Source: an uncultured Ruthenibacterium sp. | GTDB taxonomy: Bacteria > Bacillota > Clostridia > Oscillospirales > Ruminococcaceae | NCBI GenBank assembly: GCA_944386565.1 | Contig: CALXBO010000003.1 | Coordinates: 46,661-110,660, forward strand | Direction: 5' to 3' | DNA length: 64,000 nucleotides | Shown here: positions 44,423 through 53,523 of the stretch, piece after piece | Position numbering within the stretch: position 1 is the first letter of the stretch | Layout of the letters: each line of letters starts with the position of its first letter | The notes under the pieces: generated by a model | Databases searched by the model: none | The model's input: the letters and a program-made list of their open reading frames with translations, nothing else | Told to the model about the DNA's origin: nothing | Program-made: the position numbers and the translations under genes

Positions 44423-45823
44423 TCACACGGAAACGAATTCGATGCCCGTCAGCCGGCACAGCAGGCGGATGCGCGCCTCGAAGTCGCCGGGGACGATGAT
44501 CTCATGGTGCGTGCCGCCCGCCTCGAGCCACGAGGTCACGCAGCGGCGCACGCCGCTGGCCGGGCGGAAGAACAGATACGGCATGTCGCAGCGGCGCAGG
44601 TCGCACTTGTCGAGCACCTCGCCGCGCGCGTACACCAGACGGAACCGGTCGCCGCCGAGGTGCGCCAGCGACATCACGCCCACGGGCCCCGGCTCGGGGC
44701 AGAAGATGGGCGTCGGCGGGTTCGACAGCCCGCCCTCGTTGAACACGCGGTCCATCAGGAAGGGCTTGCGGTCGCTGCGGCACATCGCCCAGTTGCCCTC
44801 GCCCGCGTGGCACATCAGGATGGCTTCGCGCGGAAGGTCCATCATGTACATCTCGCTGAAATCGGCCTCGCCGCACAGCGCGATCATCGCCGCCATCCAC
44901 ATCGCGGCCGTCGCATCGCCCTCGGCGGCGTAGCCGTAGCCGTCGGCCATCAGGCTCGACGCCGCCAGCAGCGGCAGCTGCGTGAAGCGGCCGTCCGCGC
45001 CGAACTCCTCGAAGTGCGCCGTGTAGCCCGCGTAGCCGTTCGCCTCAAGGTAGCGCTTGAAGCCGAGGTACATGCGCACGGCCTCGGCGTGGCGCTCGGG
45101 CGGCATCTTCGGGTCGACGTTGAACACGCCGCGCTCGTACTCGACGCGCGCGGCCACCTCCTCGGGCGTCACCGCCGCGCAGAAGCTCTGCAGCGTGCCC
45201 ACGGAGTCGGACACGAACTCGGGGCCGAGCTTGCGGAACACGGCCATGTCGTCCGTGATGACGTCGCCCATGCCCGGCAGCCGCCCCACGACGCCAATCT
45301 TCATCGACTGCATCGCACGCGCCGTGCGCGCCGCCGCGCCGAAGTCGGACACGAATGCGGCCAGTTCGCCGTTTGTGCGGCTGCCCGCGAAGAACACGCA
45401 CGGGATGCCCGCGCGCAGCAGGCAGTTCGCGTTGTCCTGCGAGCCGTGGATGCCCTGATTGACCGTCAGCTCCAGCTCCTCGAAGTCGTCGCCGACCGTC
45501 TCGTCCGGCTGCACGAGCGCGAGCGCCAGCGGCAGGCTGTTGCGCTGCATCGCGCGCACGAGGTACTGCCCCTGCGAATAGCTCAAAAGCAGGATGAGGA
45601 TGCCGTCGAGCCCGTCCGCGTTGTAGCGCGCGACGATCTCCTCGATGTCCGCGCGGTTCACGGCCGGGCGCGGGAATGTAAATTCCGCCACGCCGTCCAG
45701 CGAGGTGAGCACCTCGCGCACGTACGCCGTCTGGCGCGCCGTGATGCCCGGGAACAGCGGTTCGTACCCCTCCAGCATCAGCGCGAGCACGCCGAGGCGG
45801 GGCTTTTGTTCAGATGCTTTCAT
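44423..45823 (-). CDS. L-arabinose/L-fucose isomerase-fold protein
   Basis: 466-residue protein of the AraA-like superfamily. Catalytic positions appear kept: a Glu in YAAEGDATAAMW (about 301), a Glu in DFSEMYMMDLPREAILMCHAGEG with the first metal His (about 339), and the second His in GGTHHEIIV (about 440). The N-terminal part (LLLSYSQGQYLVRAM) follows the family fold. It would interconvert an aldose and ketose with Mn2+, supplying the FGGY kinase encoded next. Divergence from true AraA makes the sugar uncertain. I take the ATG at 45823; a GTG lies just before it. Confidence 0.82.
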   Translation of the reverse strand: MKASEQKPRLGVLALMLEGYEPLFPGITARQTAYVREVLTSLDGVAEFTFPRPAVNRADIEEIVARYNADGLDGILILLLSYSQGQYLVRAMQRNSLPLALALVQPDETVGDDFEELELTVNQGIHGSQDNANCLLRAGIPCVFFAGSRTNGELAAFVSDFGAAARTARAMQSMKIGVVGRLPGMGDVITDDMAVFRKLGPEFVSDSVGTLQSFCAAVTPEEVAARVEYERGVFNVDPKMPPERHAEAVRMYLGFKRYLEANGYAGYTAHFEEFGADGRFTQLPLLAASSLMADGYGYAAEGDATAAMWMAAMIALCGEADFSEMYMMDLPREAILMCHAGEGNWAMCRSDRKPFLMDRVFNEGGLSNPPTPIFCPEPGPVGVMSLAHLGGDRFRLVYARGEVLDKCDLRRCDMPYLFFRPASGVRRCVTSWLEAGGTHHEIIVPGDFEARIRLLCRLTGIEFVSV

Positions 45824-45841
45824 CACAATTTCCCCTTTCGT

Positions 45842-47323
45842 TCAAAACAGAGGCCGCACGGCGCGGTACAGCGCGGAAAAGCGCTCGCGCGCGGCGCGGT
45901 AGGCTTCTTTGTTTCCGGGTTCGGGCGCGTAGACCGCCGCCGCGGGGCGCTGCGGCACTTCGCCCGCGGGCAGCATCCCGCATCCCCACGCGGCCAGCAG
46001 CGCTGCGCCCTGTGCCGTCGCCTCGCGGCAGGCCGGGACGGTCAGCGAGCGGCCGCACACGTCGGCCTTGATCTGCTGCCACAGCGCGCTCGACGCGCCG
46101 CCGCCCAGCGAGCGCACCTCGCGGCACGGGCAGCCCAGCGCGTCCAGCATGTCGAGAAAATCGGCCAGCACGAACGCCGTCGACTCCAGCACCGCGCGCG
46201 CGAAATCGCCGCGCCCGGTCGAGAGCGACGCGCCGAAGAACACGGCCTTCGCCTGTTCGCACGCGTCGGGGTCGACGCAGCCGGACAGGTACGGCAGGAA
46301 CAATACGCCGTTGCTGCCGGGCGGCGAGAGCGCCGCCATGCGGTCGAGCGCCGCGTACCCCGCGCCGCCCGCGGGCAGGTCGGGGCAGAACTCGTCGCGG
46401 AACCACCGCAGCGCCATGCCCGCCGTGCTGCCGATGGGCAGATACAGGTACTCGCCGCGCCGCACGTGGCGGTAGATCGTCACGTGGTGCCCGCGCGAGA
46501 ACACGGGCGAAGCCGTGCACGCGGCCGCGACGAGCGCCGTGCCCGTCGTCTCCGTCACCACGCCGTCGCCGCACCCGGCGGCGAGCGCCGCGGCCGTCTG
46601 GTCCATCGCGCCCGTCAGAACGGGGATGCCCGCCGGCAGCCCGAAGCGCCGCGCGGCCTCGTCCGTCACCGTCCCGGCCGTCTGCCCGCACTCGAGCACG
46701 TCGGGCAAAAGCTGCGCCGGGATGCCGGCGGCGCGCAGCGCGTCGTCCCACGCGCCGTCTTTTCCGAGATGGAACCATCCCGAGGACGTCTGTACCGACG
46801 GCTCGCTCACAAAGCGCCCCGTCAGCGCGAAGATCAGGTAATCCTCCAGCAGGAGGAATTTGTATGTCCGCGAAAACACGTCCGGCTCGTTGCGCCGCAG
46901 CCACATCAGCTTGGCCAGCGGCAGCGCGCCCGTCGCCCCGGGCAGACCGGTCGCCTCATAGAAGTCCTGCGCGGAGAAGCTGCCGCGCAGCGCGGCGGCC
47001 TCGTCCTCGGCGCGCCCGTCGAGCCACACGAGGAACGGCCGCAGCGGCTCGCCCGCGCGGTCCACGGGCACGAGCGTCTCGCCCTGCGTCGTCAGTCCCA
47101 CGGCCGCGATGCGCGCGTCCGGCACGCGGGTGGTCACATCCGCCAGCCCGTCGCGCACGGCGGCGAGGTACCGCTCGGCGGGGGCCTCGACGCACGCGCC
47201 GCGCGTGTCGAGCGAATACTCCTGCACGCTGCACGCCAGCAGCGATGCGTCCGGGGCGAACAGGCAGACTTTCACCGCGGTGGTCCCGGCGTCGAATACC
47301 GCGATGCACTCCCGGCCGCCCAC
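45842..47323 (-). CDS. FGGY-family carbohydrate kinase (xylulokinase-like)
   Basis: 493-residue kinase of the actin/hexokinase fold. FDAGTTAVKVCLFAPD is the N-terminal phosphate loop, AVGLTTQGETLVPVD and VWLDGRAEDEA line the sugar site, GAMDQTAAALAAGCGDG holds the catalytic Asp, and SLGGGASSALWQQIKADVCGR is the C-terminal adenosine motif. I place the start at the GTG at 47323 because AAAGG lies seven bases upstream; a GTG at 47329 overlaps the preceding stop but has almost no spacing. It phosphorylates a ketose, probably the product of the isomerase, for the aldolase gene just upstream. Confidence 0.88.
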   Translation of the reverse strand: MGGRECIAVFDAGTTAVKVCLFAPDASLLACSVQEYSLDTRGACVEAPAERYLAAVRDGLADVTTRVPDARIAAVGLTTQGETLVPVDRAGEPLRPFLVWLDGRAEDEAAALRGSFSAQDFYEATGLPGATGALPLAKLMWLRRNEPDVFSRTYKFLLLEDYLIFALTGRFVSEPSVQTSSGWFHLGKDGAWDDALRAAGIPAQLLPDVLECGQTAGTVTDEAARRFGLPAGIPVLTGAMDQTAAALAAGCGDGVVTETTGTALVAAACTASPVFSRGHHVTIYRHVRRGEYLYLPIGSTAGMALRWFRDEFCPDLPAGGAGYAALDRMAALSPPGSNGVLFLPYLSGCVDPDACEQAKAVFFGASLSTGRGDFARAVLESTAFVLADFLDMLDALGCPCREVRSLGGGASSALWQQIKADVCGRSLTVPACREATAQGAALLAAWGCGMLPAGEVPQRPAAAVYAPEPGNKEAYRAARERFSALYRAVRPLF

Positions 47324-47325
47324 GG

Positions 47326-48165
47326 TCACGCCTTTCCGTCGCTGCCGAAGACGCGCATGTGGTGCATCGTCTCGCGGCGCACGGCCTCGGTGACGTAGGG
47401 CATCAGTTCGAACGCGCCCGTCTCGGGCGTGAAGTGCTCGTGCGCGGCGCGCGCCGCCGCGAGGTTGTTGTGCGTGAAGATGTTGATTTTGGAGATGCCG
47501 TTCGCGACGCAGGCGCGGAAATCGTCGTCGGACAGACCGCTGCCGCCGTGCAGCACGAGCGGGGTGGGGCAGGCGTCCGCGATGCGGGCGAGACACTCGA
47601 GGTCGAGCTTCGGCGCGGCCTTGTACACGCCGTGCGCCGTGCCGATGGCCACGGCCAGCGCGTCGCACCCGCTCTCGGCGGCGAACTGCAGCGCCTCGTC
47701 CGGCTGCGTGTACACCGTGCGCGCGATGCCCTCCTCGGCCGAGCCGTTCGAGCCCACGTGCCCGATCTCGGCCTCCAGCGAGCAGCCCGCCGCGTGCGCC
47801 TTCGCCGCCATCTCGCGCGTGCGGCGCACGTTTTCCTCAAAGGGGAGCATGCTGCAGTCGTACATCACGGACGTAAAGCCCAGCGCGATGGCGCGCTCCA
47901 CCAGCTCCGGCGTGAAGCCGTGGTCGAAGTGCAGCGCCACGGGCACGCGCGCGCGGCGCGCCATGCCCAGCATCATGTCGGCGTATTCCTCGAGCGACGC
48001 GCCCGGCAGCAGGCTCTCGGCCGGGCCGATGATGACCGGCGAGGACAGCTCCTCCGCCGCCTGCAGGATGCCCTTCGTCATCTCGAGCGTCACGCAGTTG
48101 AACAGGCCGACGGCATAGTGCTTTTCGCGCGTGTCGGCCAGAATGGTTTTCAGATCGACGAGCAT
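47326..48165 (-). CDS. Class-II ketose-bisphosphate aldolase of the island
   Basis: 279 residues. Metal ligands and phosphate motifs: VALHFDHGFTPE, SVMYDCSMLPFEEN, LEAEIGHVGSNG, AIGTAHGVYKAAP and LHGGSGLSDDDF, then KINIFTHNN. The residues are conserved but the loops differ from fba at 26008, so this is a catabolic paralogue of GatY/KbaY/IolJ kind that cleaves a sugar phosphate to dihydroxyacetone phosphate and an aldehyde. The start is ATG with AAAAGGAGG upstream. It is second in the minus operon, right behind a dehydrogenase. Confidence 0.88.
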   Translation of the reverse strand: MLVDLKTILADTREKHYAVGLFNCVTLEMTKGILQAAEELSSPVIIGPAESLLPGASLEEYADMMLGMARRARVPVALHFDHGFTPELVERAIALGFTSVMYDCSMLPFEENVRRTREMAAKAHAAGCSLEAEIGHVGSNGSAEEGIARTVYTQPDEALQFAAESGCDALAVAIGTAHGVYKAAPKLDLECLARIADACPTPLVLHGGSGLSDDDFRACVANGISKINIFTHNNLAAARAAHEHFTPETGAFELMPYVTEAVRRETMHHMRVFGSDGKA

Positions 48166-48180
48166 GGGAAATGCCTCCTT

Positions 48181-49323
48181 TTAATAGTCAATGGAAACGA
48201 AGCGGCCGAGTTTGTCCGCCTCGCGCGCGGCAAGGCAGCTTGCGGCGCTCACGAGGCCGGCCGTCAGGTCGGACTGCGCGTCCTCGCCGCCGAGCACGCG
48301 CAAAAAGTCCTGCGCCAGCATCTCGTCGCCGCCGAAGTGCATCCCGGCGGGGAAGTTGAACTTGTGCGTCACGGTCTGAGGGGAGAGGTAGCGGTCCTCG
48401 CGGATCTCGGCGGTGTAGAAGTCGAACTCCGCGCTGCCCTTCGTGCCGATGAGCCGCGCGCCGCGCCGCCCGGCGCTCTTTTTGACGGTGAAGTTCTGGT
48501 TGTAGCTGATGAGCATGCCGCTCGCCGTCGTGAAGATGGCGCTCGCGCCGTCCTCGTTGCCGGTGTCCGCGGCGAAGCAGCACGCGTCGCCCTGCACGTC
48601 CTCTTTCAGAATGCGCCCCACGACGTAGCTGCTCTCGGGGCAGGTGCGGTAGTCGGGGCAGTCGGGACAGTGCAGCCCGGCGGGGCGGTCTCCCTTGAAG
48701 TGGAGCTTCGCTGTCTTCGCGCACACCGACACCGGGCGCTCGCCCGTCAGAAAGTGGATGTAGTCGATGTCGTGCGTGGCCTTCTGCAAGAACAGCCCGC
48801 CCGTCTCGGAGGGGTCTCGGTACCAGCTGTGGTAGTAAACGCTGCCGTACGGCACGTTGTTGACGGCCTGCACCATCGTCAGTTTCCCGAGCACGCCGCT
48901 CTCGACGATGCGCTTCATCTCCAATGTAATAGAGGACAGGCGCAGCGGGAAGCTCACGACGACGCGCTTTTCCTTTCCCTCGGCCGCCTCGCGCAGCTGT
49001 TCGTACTGGGCGCGGCTGGTGCACACGGGCTTTTCGAGGAAGAGCGGCAGCCCCATCTCCAGCACGCGGCACGCCATCGGCGTGTGCAGCGAGCAGCGCG
49101 TGCCGATGAACACGCCGTCCAGTTCCTCGCGCGCGAGCATTTCTTCGGCGTCCGTGTACCAGCGCGTGTGCGCGAAATACGCGTCGCCCTGCAGGCCGGG
49201 GCGGATGTCCCCGGCGCGGGGGTCCGCGACCGCCGCGACCTCGATGTCCGCCTCCAGCGCGCGGAATGACTTCATCATGGTCTCCGAGCGCAGGCCGTAG
49301 CCGATGAATCCGATCTTTTTCAT
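48181..49323 (-). CDS. Gfo/Idh/MocA-family dehydrogenase (second)
   Basis: 380 residues. IGFIGYGLRSETMM is a glycine-loop variant, LPLFLEKPVCTSRAQYEQL carries the EKP lysine, and GGLFLQKATHDIDYIHFL holds the catalytic-site histidines. An unusual Cys-rich insert (HCPDCPDYRTCPES, near 217-230) could bind a metal. The C-terminal FPAGMHFGGDEMLAQDF region is typical of this large clostridial group. It is first in the six-gene minus operon, 15 bases ahead of the aldolase gene. The substrate is probably a sugar or cyclitol hydroxyl. Confidence 0.88.
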   Translation of the reverse strand: MKKIGFIGYGLRSETMMKSFRALEADIEVAAVADPRAGDIRPGLQGDAYFAHTRWYTDAEEMLAREELDGVFIGTRCSLHTPMACRVLEMGLPLFLEKPVCTSRAQYEQLREAAEGKEKRVVVSFPLRLSSITLEMKRIVESGVLGKLTMVQAVNNVPYGSVYYHSWYRDPSETGGLFLQKATHDIDYIHFLTGERPVSVCAKTAKLHFKGDRPAGLHCPDCPDYRTCPESSYVVGRILKEDVQGDACCFAADTGNEDGASAIFTTASGMLISYNQNFTVKKSAGRRGARLIGTKGSAEFDFYTAEIREDRYLSPQTVTHKFNFPAGMHFGGDEMLAQDFLRVLGGEDAQSDLTAGLVSAASCLAAREADKLGRFVSIDY

Positions 49324-49391
49324 AGCTCAAAACCCTCCGTTTCGCGCCCAAAGCGCCCGCTGCGGCGCCGAGCGTGCTTTTTTATCTGATT

Positions 49392-49420
49392 ATTATATAA
49401 GATTCAATGAACGTGTTCAG
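49392..49420 (-). promoter_or_regulatory. Candidate promoter of the six-gene minus operon
   Basis: Minus-strand -10 TATAAT (49392-49397) with a poor -35 CTGAAC (49415-49420) at 17-base spacing. The weak -35 suggests activation or tight control. The whole gap 49324-49683 (360 bases) is regulatory DNA, with no gene seen. Confidence 0.5.
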
Positions 49421-49431
49421 AAACCCGTTCG

Positions 49432-49454
49432 TACTAATAAAATCTCATTATTAG
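49432..49454. promoter_or_regulatory. Candidate operator upstream of the minus operon
   Basis: TACTAATAAAA (49432-49442) forms part of the inverted repeat CTAATAA-N7-TTATTAG (49434-49454). The same 11-base word occurs at 38794 and 49652. Confidence 0.6.
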
Positions 49455-49521
49455 CGATTTTAATGCGAATCATTGTACATTTTTACTAAAGAACCGGAGT
49501 TCTTTTTGAGATGTGAATTGC

Positions 49522-49550
49522 TTGACATCCCTATGGAATGCTGTTATAGT
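49522..49550 (+). promoter_or_regulatory. Promoter of the ABC-transporter operon
   Basis: TTGACA (49522-49527), 17-base spacer, TATAGT (49545-49550). Confidence 0.85.
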
Positions 49551-49648
49551 TTAATTGAAATCAGGAACTCCGCAAGGCTATTGTGCCACAGCACAATACT
49601 AAAAGTCAAGAGCAAAGCGGACGAATTTCAGCTAAAAATTATCAATAA

Positions 49649-49662
49649 TATTACTAATAAAA
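49649..49662 (+). promoter_or_regulatory. Candidate operator in the ABC operon leader
   Basis: TATTACTAATA followed by AAA: the same palindrome as at 38791. It is about 95 bases downstream of the expected start site and 22 bases before the ATG. Confidence 0.6.
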
Positions 49663-49683
49663 ACGGAAACGGAGGCGGGTCCT

Positions 49684-50655
49684 ATGAAGGGCAAATCAGC
49701 TGCCGAAACACCGCTGGACCAGCGCTCGCTTTTGCAGCGCTTCGCGGTGTACATGAGAAAATACTGGTTCATTTATCTGCTGGTGCTGCCCGGGCTGATC
49801 TGCATGATCGTGTTCAACTACGGCACCATGTACGGCATCCAGCTCGCGTTCAAGGACTACTCGCCCCGCCTCGGCGTCTGGGGCAGCCCGTGGGTGGGCT
49901 TCGAACACTTCCGGGAGATGATCGCGGACCCCAACTTCATCCGGGCGTTCAAGAACACGGTCATCATCAATGTGTATAAGCTGCTGTTCGGCTTCACATT
50001 CAACGTGTTCCTCGCGCTGCTCATCAACGAGATGAAGATCCGCCGCGTCAAGAGCGTCGTGCAGACGTGCGTGTACCTGCCGTACTTCCTGTCGTGGGTC
50101 ATCTTCGCGGGTCTCGTTCAGGTCTTCCTCGAGTATCCCAGCGCGGCCGACCTCGGCGGCGTCGTCAACCAGGTGATCGCATCGCTGGGCGGAACGCCGA
50201 TCGACTTCCTCAAGACGCCCTCGATGTTCCGCGGCATCCTCACCATCTCGAACATCATCAAGACGGCCGGATACTCCGCCATCGTCTACTTCGCCGCCAT
50301 CGCCGGCATCAACCCGACGCTGTACGAGTCGGCGGCCATCGACGGCGCGAACCGCAAGGACATGATGCTCCACATCACGCTGCCGCGCATCCTGCCCAGC
50401 GTGGCCGTCATGCTCATCCTCGAGCTGGCCGGTCTGTTCGTGTCCAACTTCGATCAGGTCTACAACCTGTACAGCAACTACGTACTGTCCACGGGCGACG
50501 TGCTCTCCACCTACATCTACCGCATCAGCCTGGGCGGCGGCACGGAGTTCGAGCTCTCTACGGCCATGAACCTCGTTCTCAACCTGATGGGCCTCATCGT
50601 GGTGCTCATCGCCAACAAGTTCATCGAAAAGCTCGACGTGCAGGGCATCTTCTGA
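49684..50655 (+). CDS. CUT1 sugar ABC-transporter permease, LplB-type
   Basis: 323-residue inner-membrane permease with six helices. It begins YMRKYWFIYLLVLPGLICMIVFNYGTMYGIQLAFKDYSP, the usual start of LplB/YtcP-system proteins. The cytoplasmic EAA loop that contacts the ATPase is YESAAIDGANRKDMMLHITLPRILP. The ATG has GGAGG eight bases upstream. It is first gene of the plus operon and pairs with the permease at 50672 and the lipoprotein at 51676. No ATPase gene is present, so a shared MsmX/MsmK-type ATPase elsewhere must power it. Confidence 0.92.
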   Translation: MKGKSAAETPLDQRSLLQRFAVYMRKYWFIYLLVLPGLICMIVFNYGTMYGIQLAFKDYSPRLGVWGSPWVGFEHFREMIADPNFIRAFKNTVIINVYKLLFGFTFNVFLALLINEMKIRRVKSVVQTCVYLPYFLSWVIFAGLVQVFLEYPSAADLGGVVNQVIASLGGTPIDFLKTPSMFRGILTISNIIKTAGYSAIVYFAAIAGINPTLYESAAIDGANRKDMMLHITLPRILPSVAVMLILELAGLFVSNFDQVYNLYSNYVLSTGDVLSTYIYRISLGGGTEFELSTAMNLVLNLMGLIVVLIANKFIEKLDVQGIF

Positions 50656-50671
50656 AAGGGGGAACGGAGAT

Positions 50672-51601
50672 ATGAAAGGTTCGGCACAGGGCCGCAAGCG
50701 CTACCGCCGCTCCATGCTGGCGCGCTTCGGCTTCAACTTCTACGACATCTTCGTCTACGCGTTCTGCATCCTGTTTGCCCTCGTGTGCGTGTACCCGATG
50801 TGGTACGTCTTCGTGGCTTCGGTCACGCCGTATGAAGAGTACATCAAGGGCGGCCTGATGCTCTGGCCGCGCGGCGGCATCGACTTCCAGTACTACGTCG
50901 CCATCTTCAGCACCCGCAGCTTCGTCAACAGCCTGTGGATCTCCGTCTCGAAGACGGTGCTCGCCACGGCGCTCTCGGTGCTCGTCACGTCCACGATGGC
51001 CTACGCCGTCAGCAAGACGCACATCCGCGGCATGAAGGTCATCAACGCGCTCGTGGTGTTCAACCTCTTCTTCACCGGCGGCCTCATCCCGCAGTACATG
51101 CTCTATCAGGACCTGCACCTGCTGCGCACGTACTGGGTCATGGTCATCCCGGGCGCGCTGAACATCACCTACTTCATCATCATGCGCAACTACTTCACCT
51201 ATTCCGTCCCGAAGGATCTGGAAGAGGCGGCGCTGCTCGACGGCTGCACCGACGTGGGCGTGTTCTTCCGCGTCGTCATGCCGGTCTCGCGCTCGATGAT
51301 CGCGGCCGTGACGCTGTTCATCGCGGTCATCAACTGGAACGACTACTACAACTACATGATGTTCATCGGCAACAAGACGAACCTCCAGCCGTTCGCGTGG
51401 ATTCTGCGCCGCATGCTGGTGGACCAGTCCATGATGAACACGGTGCGCAACGGCGCCGCGGGGCTCGGCATGGAGCTGCCCCCGCCCATGGCGCTGCGCA
51501 TGGCGACGATCATCTGCGCGATGATCCCCATCCTGTGTGTGTACCCGTTCCTGCAAAAGCACTTCACCAGCGGCATCACGCTCGGCGCGGTGAAGGAATA
51601 A
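50672..51601 (+). CDS. CUT1 sugar ABC-transporter permease, LplC/YtcP-type
   Basis: 309-residue second permease with six helices. The N-terminus is YDIFVYAFCILFALVCVYPMWYVFVASVTPYEEY, and the EAA loop is LEEAALLDGCTDVGVFFRVVMPVSRSMIA. The C-terminal PFLQKHFTSGITLGAVKE is typical of the LplC group, which imports complex saccharides or substituted sugars. It starts 16 bases after the first permease with GGGGGAACGGAG upstream. Together they form a heterodimeric channel. Confidence 0.92.
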   Translation: MKGSAQGRKRYRRSMLARFGFNFYDIFVYAFCILFALVCVYPMWYVFVASVTPYEEYIKGGLMLWPRGGIDFQYYVAIFSTRSFVNSLWISVSKTVLATALSVLVTSTMAYAVSKTHIRGMKVINALVVFNLFFTGGLIPQYMLYQDLHLLRTYWVMVIPGALNITYFIIMRNYFTYSVPKDLEEAALLDGCTDVGVFFRVVMPVSRSMIAAVTLFIAVINWNDYYNYMMFIGNKTNLQPFAWILRRMLVDQSMMNTVRNGAAGLGMELPPPMALRMATIICAMIPILCVYPFLQKHFTSGITLGAVKE

Positions 51602-51675
51602 TGGTCAAGAACGCAGAGCTTGCAACAGCTTGTATATTAAAATGCACGACAATGCGTTAAAAAGGAGGAAAAACT

Positions 51676-53412
51676 ATGAACAGTACGCTGAAGAAGACCG
51701 TGGCTGCCGTCGCAGGGCTCGCCATGGCGGCCTCGATGCTGAGCGCATGCGGGTCCGCTTCCTCGAGCACGCCCGCCGCGTCGGGAAGCACCGCCGCCGG
51801 CGGCGCGACCACGAACGCGGACCGCGAGAACGTTCACATCCGCTTCGCGCAGTTCGGCAACAACACCGACGACGTCACCGGCATGGAGAACGATCCCATC
51901 AAGAAGGCCATCGAAGAGGCCGTCAACGTCACGCTGGAGTACGACACCGGCACCGAGGGCTTTGACGACCGCATGCAGAACGAACTGTTTACGGGCGGCG
52001 CGGCCGACCTGTTCCCCACCTGGGGCGAGAGCGACAAGATCTCGAGCTGGGTCGAGGAAGACCTCGTCACGAACCTGTCCGAGATCGTCAACGCCGACCC
52101 CGACCGCTACCCCACGCTGTATAAGATCATGAACAGCGACGAGTACAAGATGTACAACGAGCTGTACACGGGCGACTCCGAGAACGCCTATGCCATCTAC
52201 GGCATCTCCGCGTTCGCCGAGCCCAGCTTCTCCGGCGTGCCGGTGTACAACACCGCCATCCTCGAGGAAGTGAACGGCGGCAAGGTGCCCGCCACGGTCG
52301 ATGAGTTCATCGAGTATACGAAGGCGTGCGCCGCGGCCGGTTATGTCGGCTGGTGGCCCCGCAACGACAAGCTCACCAACTGGGCGCAGATCGACGCCAC
52401 GCTCGCCGGCCCGCAGGGCACGACGATCATGCCGCCGAAGAGCAACGTCTGGGACGGCTTTGTCCTGTCCGGCGAGCTCGGCACCGACAGTGAGCACTGG
52501 ACGCTCGCCTCGACGAGCGAAGCCAGCAAGGAAGTCGTCAAGCAGCTGCGCGACATGTACGCCGCGGGCGCGCTCGACAGCGGCATCGGCGTCAAGAGCG
52601 ACTTTGACGACGCGTACGCGGACTTCGGCGCGGGCCGCCTCGCCAGCGCGGACTTCGGCTTCGGCTATCCCGCCCAGTTCAAGGACTTCTTCAACAATCC
52701 GTGGGCCGCGACGAACGCGGACGCCCAGATGGGCGACCTGACGCTCGGCACCGCCCCGACCAGCGACGGCAACTACGCCAAGACCTACACCACCGGCACG
52801 TGGGTGGGCAGCCACTACTTCATCCCCACCACCTGCGAATACCCCGACCGCGTTCTCGACCTCGTTGAGTTCCTCGCGAGCACCGAGGGCCAGGACCTTC
52901 TGCACAACACCGAAAATTACGTCTACCGTGAGGATCAGGGCGCGGACTTCTGGGCCACGGCCACGGCTCCCTACGGCTACGGCGACGGACGCTGCAAGTA
53001 CGTGTGGTTCAGCTACATGTTCAGCGGCACCGAGTACGAAGTGGACTTTGCCAACAACGACTGGTGGACGGCCGTTTCGAACCCCATCGACAACAGCACG
53101 CACTGGGCCAGCGAGCAGGATGCTGAGCTGATCGAGTATGCGCGCGGCGTCGTGGGCGAGTTCAAGGACGAGTGCGTCGTCACGCTGCCCGCCTACTATA
53201 ACCTCGTGTCGCTGCCCTCCGAGGCCAACGACATCCGCACCAAGCTCGTGGACGTCACGAACGAATATCTGAGCCAGATGATCGGCGGCCAGATGGACAT
53301 CGAGACGGGCTGGGCCGACTATCAGGCGGCCTACGAGCGCGAGGGCGCGGCGGAGCTCGAGCAGATGGTGAACGACGCCATCGCCGCGGCCCGCACGACC
53401 TACGGCGGCTGA
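51676..53412 (+). CDS. Extracellular solute-binding lipoprotein (LplA-type)
   Basis: 578-residue substrate-binding protein. The signal peptide ends in the lipobox LSAC (Cys25), so it is anchored on the outer face of the membrane; a Ser/Ala/Gly linker follows. Length and fold (NVHIRFAQFGNN start, later AGALDSGIGVKSDFDDAYADFGAGRLA and a final YLSQMIGGQMD segment) place it with large CUT1 binding proteins such as LplA/YtcQ, which take oligosaccharides or substituted sugars. It is the only member of the hydrolase/transport set with an export signal. The start is ATG with AAAGGAGG upstream. Confidence 0.9.
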   Translation: MNSTLKKTVAAVAGLAMAASMLSACGSASSSTPAASGSTAAGGATTNADRENVHIRFAQFGNNTDDVTGMENDPIKKAIEEAVNVTLEYDTGTEGFDDRMQNELFTGGAADLFPTWGESDKISSWVEEDLVTNLSEIVNADPDRYPTLYKIMNSDEYKMYNELYTGDSENAYAIYGISAFAEPSFSGVPVYNTAILEEVNGGKVPATVDEFIEYTKACAAAGYVGWWPRNDKLTNWAQIDATLAGPQGTTIMPPKSNVWDGFVLSGELGTDSEHWTLASTSEASKEVVKQLRDMYAAGALDSGIGVKSDFDDAYADFGAGRLASADFGFGYPAQFKDFFNNPWAATNADAQMGDLTLGTAPTSDGNYAKTYTTGTWVGSHYFIPTTCEYPDRVLDLVEFLASTEGQDLLHNTENYVYREDQGADFWATATAPYGYGDGRCKYVWFSYMFSGTEYEVDFANNDWWTAVSNPIDNSTHWASEQDAELIEYARGVVGEFKDECVVTLPAYYNLVSLPSEANDIRTKLVDVTNEYLSQMIGGQMDIETGWADYQAAYEREGAAELEQMVNDAIAAARTTYGG

Positions 53413-53453
53413 GCCTGACGGCATGCCGCTTGCAATCTCATGAACCGACGGGG

Positions 53454-53474
53454 CCCGGGACATTTCGTCCCGGG
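53454..53474 (+). terminator. Hairpin after the binding-protein gene
   Basis: 8-bp stem CCCGGGAC / GTCCCGGG with a 5-base loop and a short T-rich tail. It probably gives partial termination, so that downstream enzymes are made in smaller amounts than the binding protein. Confidence 0.6.
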
Positions 53475-53523
53475 TCTCTTATCCCGGCAAAAAACGAAAT
53501 ACATCCATCAGGAGGTAAACCCT

